64,000 nucleotides of DNA from Bradyrhizobium cosmicum (GTDB lineage: Bacteria > Pseudomonadota > Alphaproteobacteria > Rhizobiales > Xanthobacteraceae), in contig NZ_CP041656.2 in the NCBI RefSeq assembly GCF_007290395.2, positions 3,596,001 to 3,660,000 of the forward strand, written 5' to 3'. A program made the position numbers and the translations under genes. The notes below the pieces were generated by a model, which saw only the letters and a list, made by a program, of their open reading frames with translations, was not told where the DNA came from and did not search any database. Shown one piece after another: positions 60,251 to 64,000 of the stretch (the stretch's first letter is position 1; each line of letters starts with the position of its first letter).

Positions 60251-61759
60251 CTAGATCGCCCCGGAGCGGTCGCGAAAAGCCTCGACCATCAGGGGGTTGA
60301 GGCCAAGTTCGCTGAGCGCATCGCGGGCGCGGGCATTGTCCTGGGCCCGGCCTGCCAGCCTGTGACCCGAGAGCCGGTCCGGCAGCGCGGTGAGCAGGGC
60401 GCCCTGGCCGAGCCGCCGCGCCCATTCCTGGAGGTCGTTGGAGAGGAAGCGGTAGCCGCCGACGGCCATGATGCCGGAGGGCGGCGCGGTGATGCAGATC
60501 GCGCCGCTGGCACGGTCGATCCGCGCGGCGTAGCCGGTGTCGACATAGTCGCGCGGCGGCTGCGCGATCAGGGCGTCGCCGGCCGGTTGCGGCGGAGCAT
60601 AGGCCGCGATCGGCGCCATCGGCCCGCGCAGGCCGAGCGTGCCCTTCGGCGTCACAAGGATCTCACCTGCGATGGAGGAGCCCGACTGCTCGCGCGGGGC
60701 GCCGTGCGGGCCGGGCATGACGGGCACCGGCATGCCGTCCTCGCCGCGGCGGGCGCCGAACAGGCCTGCCTCGCCGAACAGATAGACGTCGGTCAGCGGC
60801 GCATGCGGCGAGGTCCAGGCCTCGCTCGTGGCCACCTGCTCGGGCGCACGCCACAGGCCGATGACGTTGCGCAAGCTCGGCAGCCGCGCCGCGAGGTTGG
60901 AATCCCCGAGCCGCAGCGCGAGCTGCGCCGGCGCGATCAGCACCTCGCATTCATGCGCGTTGATCTGCTGCTCCAGCACGTCGTTCTCGAACGGATGATG
61001 CAGCGCCAGCGCGCCGCCGCACAGCAGCCACACCGCCAACGAGGAGGCGAGGCCTGCGAAGGACATCGGCGTGAACGCCGCCATCACCGTCGCGCCCTGC
61101 CTGATGTCGGCTTCGAGCGACATCGCCAGGCCACCGGCGATCAGGCTGAAATGCGGCCGCGGCACCGGGCGAAAACCCTCCGCGGTGACGTCGAACGAGA
61201 TCATCGCCGCCTTGCGGCCATCCTGGATCACGGCGCGCGAGGTGCCCGGCGGGCGCGCCAGCACGTCATCGAGCGAGGCCATGCCTTCGGGCAGGTCGGT
61301 GCCGAAGCCGCAGACGTAGCGAATCGAGAAGGCTTCGGCGGCCGCATGCATCGCGAGGTCGGCATAGCTGACGCCGTCGACCTTGCTCATGGTGACGATG
61401 GCGCGCGCTGCGGTGCGGTTGAGCGCCGCGGTCAGTTCGGCGTGGCGCCACAGCAGCGGCAGCACGGCGACGACGAGCCCTGCGCGATGGGCGGCCAGCA
61501 CGGTCAGCACGAACTCGACCGTATTCGGCAACTGGATCGCGATGACGGAATTGGCCGGCAGCCCCGATTCGACAAAATGCGCCGACAGCGCCTCAATGGC
61601 GGTGTCGGCCTCGGCATAGGTCATCCGCCGCGGCTGATGGCCGGTCACGCGGGCCTTGTTGAGAGGGTCGAGCAAAGCGGGTGCGTGTGGCTGCCGCATC
61701 AGCGTGCGCTGAAACAGCGTGTCGAGTGTCGGCGATACGGCTGGCGCTGGCTGGTTCAC
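60251..61759 (-). CDS. ANL-superfamily (AMP-binding) protein lacking the ATP loop
   Basis: 502 aa, GTG start 4 nt after the upstream SBP stop. The fold is that of acyl-CoA ligases (MTYAEADTAIEALSAHFVESG, VIAIQLPNTVEFVLTVLAAHRAGLVV, DYVDTGYAARID, GGYRFLSNDLQEW). The P-loop (YTSGTTGxPK) is replaced by MISFDVTAEGFRPVPR, and no canonical catalytic Lys motif is found at the C-terminus. It may be inactive, or act on a substrate by another way. Probably cotranscribed with the transporter-protein gene. Confidence 0.78.
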   Translation of the reverse strand: MNQPAPAVSPTLDTLFQRTLMRQPHAPALLDPLNKARVTGHQPRRMTYAEADTAIEALSAHFVESGLPANSVIAIQLPNTVEFVLTVLAAHRAGLVVAVLPLLWRHAELTAALNRTAARAIVTMSKVDGVSYADLAMHAAAEAFSIRYVCGFGTDLPEGMASLDDVLARPPGTSRAVIQDGRKAAMISFDVTAEGFRPVPRPHFSLIAGGLAMSLEADIRQGATVMAAFTPMSFAGLASSLAVWLLCGGALALHHPFENDVLEQQINAHECEVLIAPAQLALRLGDSNLAARLPSLRNVIGLWRAPEQVATSEAWTSPHAPLTDVYLFGEAGLFGARRGEDGMPVPVMPGPHGAPREQSGSSIAGEILVTPKGTLGLRGPMAPIAAYAPPQPAGDALIAQPPRDYVDTGYAARIDRASGAICITAPPSGIMAVGGYRFLSNDLQEWARRLGQGALLTALPDRLSGHRLAGRAQDNARARDALSELGLNPLMVEAFRDRSGAI

Positions 61760-61763
61760 GGCG

Positions 61764-63587
61764 TCACTTCGCTTGCTGCTGCGACCACCATGTCTCCGGC
61801 AGGTAGCCGGACAGCGCGGTGGCCTTTGGTCGTTCTATCCGATTCCAGCGCGCGATCCATTGCTCGGATACGTTAAACAGCGGGATTGTATAGAAACCGG
61901 AGATCAAGGCGCGGTCGAGCGCCCGTACCGCCGAGACGAAGTCCGTATGATCACGGGCCTCCAGCAGGGCGCCGATCATGGCATCGACCGCCGGATCCCT
62001 GGCGCCCATGTAGTTGCGGGTGCCCGGATTGTCTGCGGCCGCGCTACCCCAATAGAAATACTGCTCGTTGCCGGGCGACAGCGACTGATCCCACCGGTTC
62101 TGGATCATGTCGAATTCATAACTGAGCCGGCGCTGGTCGAACTGCACGGGGTCGACCGTACGCACGCTCGGCTCGATGCCGGCGCGTCTGAGGTCGCGCT
62201 GGAACGCGAGCGCGATGCGTTCCTGGTCGCGAGTCGTGACCAGCATCTCGAAGCTGAAGGGGACCTTGGTCGCGCGGTTGCGCAGCACGGTGCCATCGAG
62301 ATCATAGCCGGCTTCCGACAACAGCTTCAGAGCCGCCCGCAGCGTCGTGCGGTCGCGGCCGGAGCCGTCAGTGACGGGCAGGCGGTAGCTGCCGTCCATG
62401 ATGTCGGACGGAATCTGCGCAGCAAAGGGTTTCAGCAGCTCGCGCTCGCGCGCATCAGCGGGCTTGCCATAGGCCGAGAGGTCCGAGCCGGCAAAATAAC
62501 CGGCGACGCGGGCATAAAGTCCGAAGAAGTAGTTGCGATTGACCAGCTCGAAATCGAACAGCAGCGTCAGCGCCTGGCGCACGCGGATGTCGGCGAAGAT
62601 CGGGCGGCGCGTGTTGAACACCAGGAATTCGGACGGTTGCGGGACGCCCGGCCTGATGGTGTCGCGGATCACCTCGCCGGTTTTCGCGGCCGGAAAATCG
62701 TAGCCGTCGTGCCAGCGCAGCGGCTCGTGCTCGACGCGGAAATCATAGAGGGCGCGCTTGAAGGCTTCGAACTGGCCGTTGGCCTCGCGAAAATAATCGA
62801 GCCTGATCTCGTCGAAATTGTAGAGCCCGCGATTGATCGGCAGATCGCGCCCCCAATAATCGGGATTGCGGGTCAAGGTCACGCTGGCGCCGGGCTTCAC
62901 CGCCGTGACGCGATAGGGGCCCGAGCCGACGGGGGCCGCCAGCGTCGTCTCCTCGAAGGTCGCTGCATCGACGGCATGCTTCGGCAGGATCGGCATCAGG
63001 CCAAGGATCAGCGGCAGCTCGCGGTCGTTGGCCCCGGTGAGGTCGAAGCGCACCGTGAGAGCATCAGGCGCCTCGGCCTTGGCCACCTTGGCATAATATT
63101 GCCGGTGGTTGGGGCGGCCGTGATCGCGCAGCAACTGCCAGGAGAACAGCACGTCTTCGGCGCGCACCGGCTTGCCGTCGGAGAAGCGGGCGCGGGGATC
63201 GAGGCGGAAGGTGACATAGCTCCGCTCGTCGTCGGTCTCGACGGTCCGGGCGAGCAGGCCGTAGAGCGTGAACGCCTCGTCCTGGCCGCGTGCGAGCAGG
63301 CTCTCGACCACGTAGTTTCGCGTCTGCTGCACCGCCAATCCCTTGACGATGAGGGGATTGAGGCTGTCGAAGGTGCCGAGAATGCCCCAGGTCAGCCGGC
63401 CGCCCTTGGGGGCGTCCGGATTAGTGTAGGGCATCTGGGTGAAGTCGGCCGGCATCGCCGGCTTGCCATGCATGGCGATGGCATGGGCTTGCTCGGCCCG
63501 CGCTGCGCTTGCCGACAAGTCGATCGCCAACGCGAGGGCGCAGAGCCGGACGCCGGAGCCCTCGAAAAGGCGCTGGAACATGAACAT
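61764..63587 (-). CDS. ABC-transporter solute-binding protein, YejA-like (SBP_bac_5)
   Basis: 607 aa from ATG 63587; a GTG at 63644 is possible. A signal peptide precedes ADFTQMPYTNPDAPKGGRLT, then GTFDSLNPLIVKG, FRLDPRARFSDGKPVRAEDV, VGSGPYRVTAVKPG and YWGSAAADNPGTRNYMGARDP. The NPDAPKGG opening is typical of YejA, which delivers peptides (microcin C type) to an ABC importer. No permease or ATPase genes follow in the window; the next gene is the ANL protein. Confidence 0.9.
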   Translation of the reverse strand: MFMFQRLFEGSGVRLCALALAIDLSASAARAEQAHAIAMHGKPAMPADFTQMPYTNPDAPKGGRLTWGILGTFDSLNPLIVKGLAVQQTRNYVVESLLARGQDEAFTLYGLLARTVETDDERSYVTFRLDPRARFSDGKPVRAEDVLFSWQLLRDHGRPNHRQYYAKVAKAEAPDALTVRFDLTGANDRELPLILGLMPILPKHAVDAATFEETTLAAPVGSGPYRVTAVKPGASVTLTRNPDYWGRDLPINRGLYNFDEIRLDYFREANGQFEAFKRALYDFRVEHEPLRWHDGYDFPAAKTGEVIRDTIRPGVPQPSEFLVFNTRRPIFADIRVRQALTLLFDFELVNRNYFFGLYARVAGYFAGSDLSAYGKPADARERELLKPFAAQIPSDIMDGSYRLPVTDGSGRDRTTLRAALKLLSEAGYDLDGTVLRNRATKVPFSFEMLVTTRDQERIALAFQRDLRRAGIEPSVRTVDPVQFDQRRLSYEFDMIQNRWDQSLSPGNEQYFYWGSAAADNPGTRNYMGARDPAVDAMIGALLEARDHTDFVSAVRALDRALISGFYTIPLFNVSEQWIARWNRIERPKATALSGYLPETWWSQQQAK

Positions 63588-63845
63588 GTGCACACGTTGA
63601 TTCGAAGAGCGGCGGTGCCTGAATCCTATCACAGGGAATTTCACCGGGAGCAGGCCCGGATGCAGTCAAAGATGGTTGTCGGCATTGATCTTTCCGTCGG
63701 CCACGCTAAGAAGGCGGGCAATCGCGCAGGAGCGCCGAGCCGGTCAACTATCCGCCTCAATTGACGGGGAGACAGCCGCGCCCAGCGGCTAGGTTCGGTA
63801 CCTCGGAGCGGTTCGGGCGCTTCCCGTTCAGAAAGGGTTTTCCGC

Positions 63846-64000
63846 AATGAATTTCCGTTACTTGGCCGCGTCCGTCCGGCCGCGCGGGCGACTTCTCGCC
63901 TTGTTGACGGCGACGGCATTGGTCGTCCCGTTTGCCGCCGAGGCCCAGACCCCGGCGCCGGCCCCCGGCGCCCCTGCGGCTCCGAAGGCGGCTCCGGCCC
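63846..64000 (+). CDS. Secreted Pro/Ala-rich protein, 3' part outside window
   Basis: ATG 63846 with AAAGGG upstream. The first 51 codons give a signal peptide (LLALLTATALVVPFAAEAQ) and the start of a Pro/Ala-rich linker (TPAPAPGAPAAPKAAPA). This resembles the opening of IalB (invasion-associated locus B) family proteins of Bradyrhizobium, but the diagnostic domain is beyond the edge. Confidence 0.65.

Overview
The window reads as a chromosomal segment of a high-GC alphaproteobacterium of the Bradyrhizobium type. The main reasons are an ndvB-ndvD-ndvC beta-1,3/1,6-glucan locus, many small secreted and zinc-ribbon proteins of the kind common in that genus, porin-like barrels with the usual N-terminus, and GC-rich palindromic intergenic repeats. 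No phage, insertion sequence, CRISPR array or rRNA was seen. The genus call rests on protein recognition only.

Layout. 1-4.7 kb: a cut-off outer-membrane barrel gene, ssb behind a LexA-type box, and gyrA. 4.7-9.2 kb: kup, a small secreted protein, coaD, and two cyclophilins flanking a small secreted protein. 9.2-16.1 kb: queA and tgt (queuosine pathway) enclose asd, a PepSY-domain gene, a TetR regulator and a patatin lipoprotein. asd is preceded by a threonine-rich 23-codon leader and an intrinsic terminator, and two near-identical TetR-type palindromes cover the promoters of the patatin and PepSY genes. 16.1-24 kb: a zinc-ribbon protein, cysK, an orphan BrnA-like antitoxin, a secreted caspase-fold protein, a DMT transporter, a RidA protein, two overlapping secreted proteins and a formyltransferase-fold protein. 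24-30.7 kb: acetoacetyl-CoA synthetase, a DUF4424/YARHG protein, a 5'-truncated barrel gene, an AI-2E-family transporter and a NUDIX protein.

30.7-36.7 kb is a gene-poor stretch with small hypothetical genes, frameshifted remnants and a methyltransferase-like gene. It ends at a tRNA-Lys(UUU) gene, on the side where islands usually integrate, but no integrase was found. 37-42.4 kb: ndvB and ndvD (minus) diverge from ndvC (plus). 42.4-44.9 kb: a membrane protein, a secreted protein with an apparent frameshift, and a TM/coiled-coil protein. 45-51.7 kb: glmU and glmS (UDP-GlcNAc supply), a DUF502 membrane protein and two NAD(P)-dependent dehydrogenases. 51.7-58.3 kb: recG, sdhE-mfd (start and stop codons overlapping) and a CspA protein. 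58.4-64 kb: small proteins, a GGDEF-like protein without the signature motif, an ANL-fold protein without the usual ATP loop, a YejA-like solute-binding protein, and the start of a Pro/Ala-rich secreted protein.

The strongest new signal is the asd leader (11,639-11,809). A good promoter places transcription almost at the leader AUG. Eight of its codons 3-13 are Thr, and a GC hairpin with a U-tract follows just before asd. Aspartate semialdehyde is the branch-point precursor of threonine, so this looks like a threonine-responsive ribosome-mediated attenuator in leaderless form.
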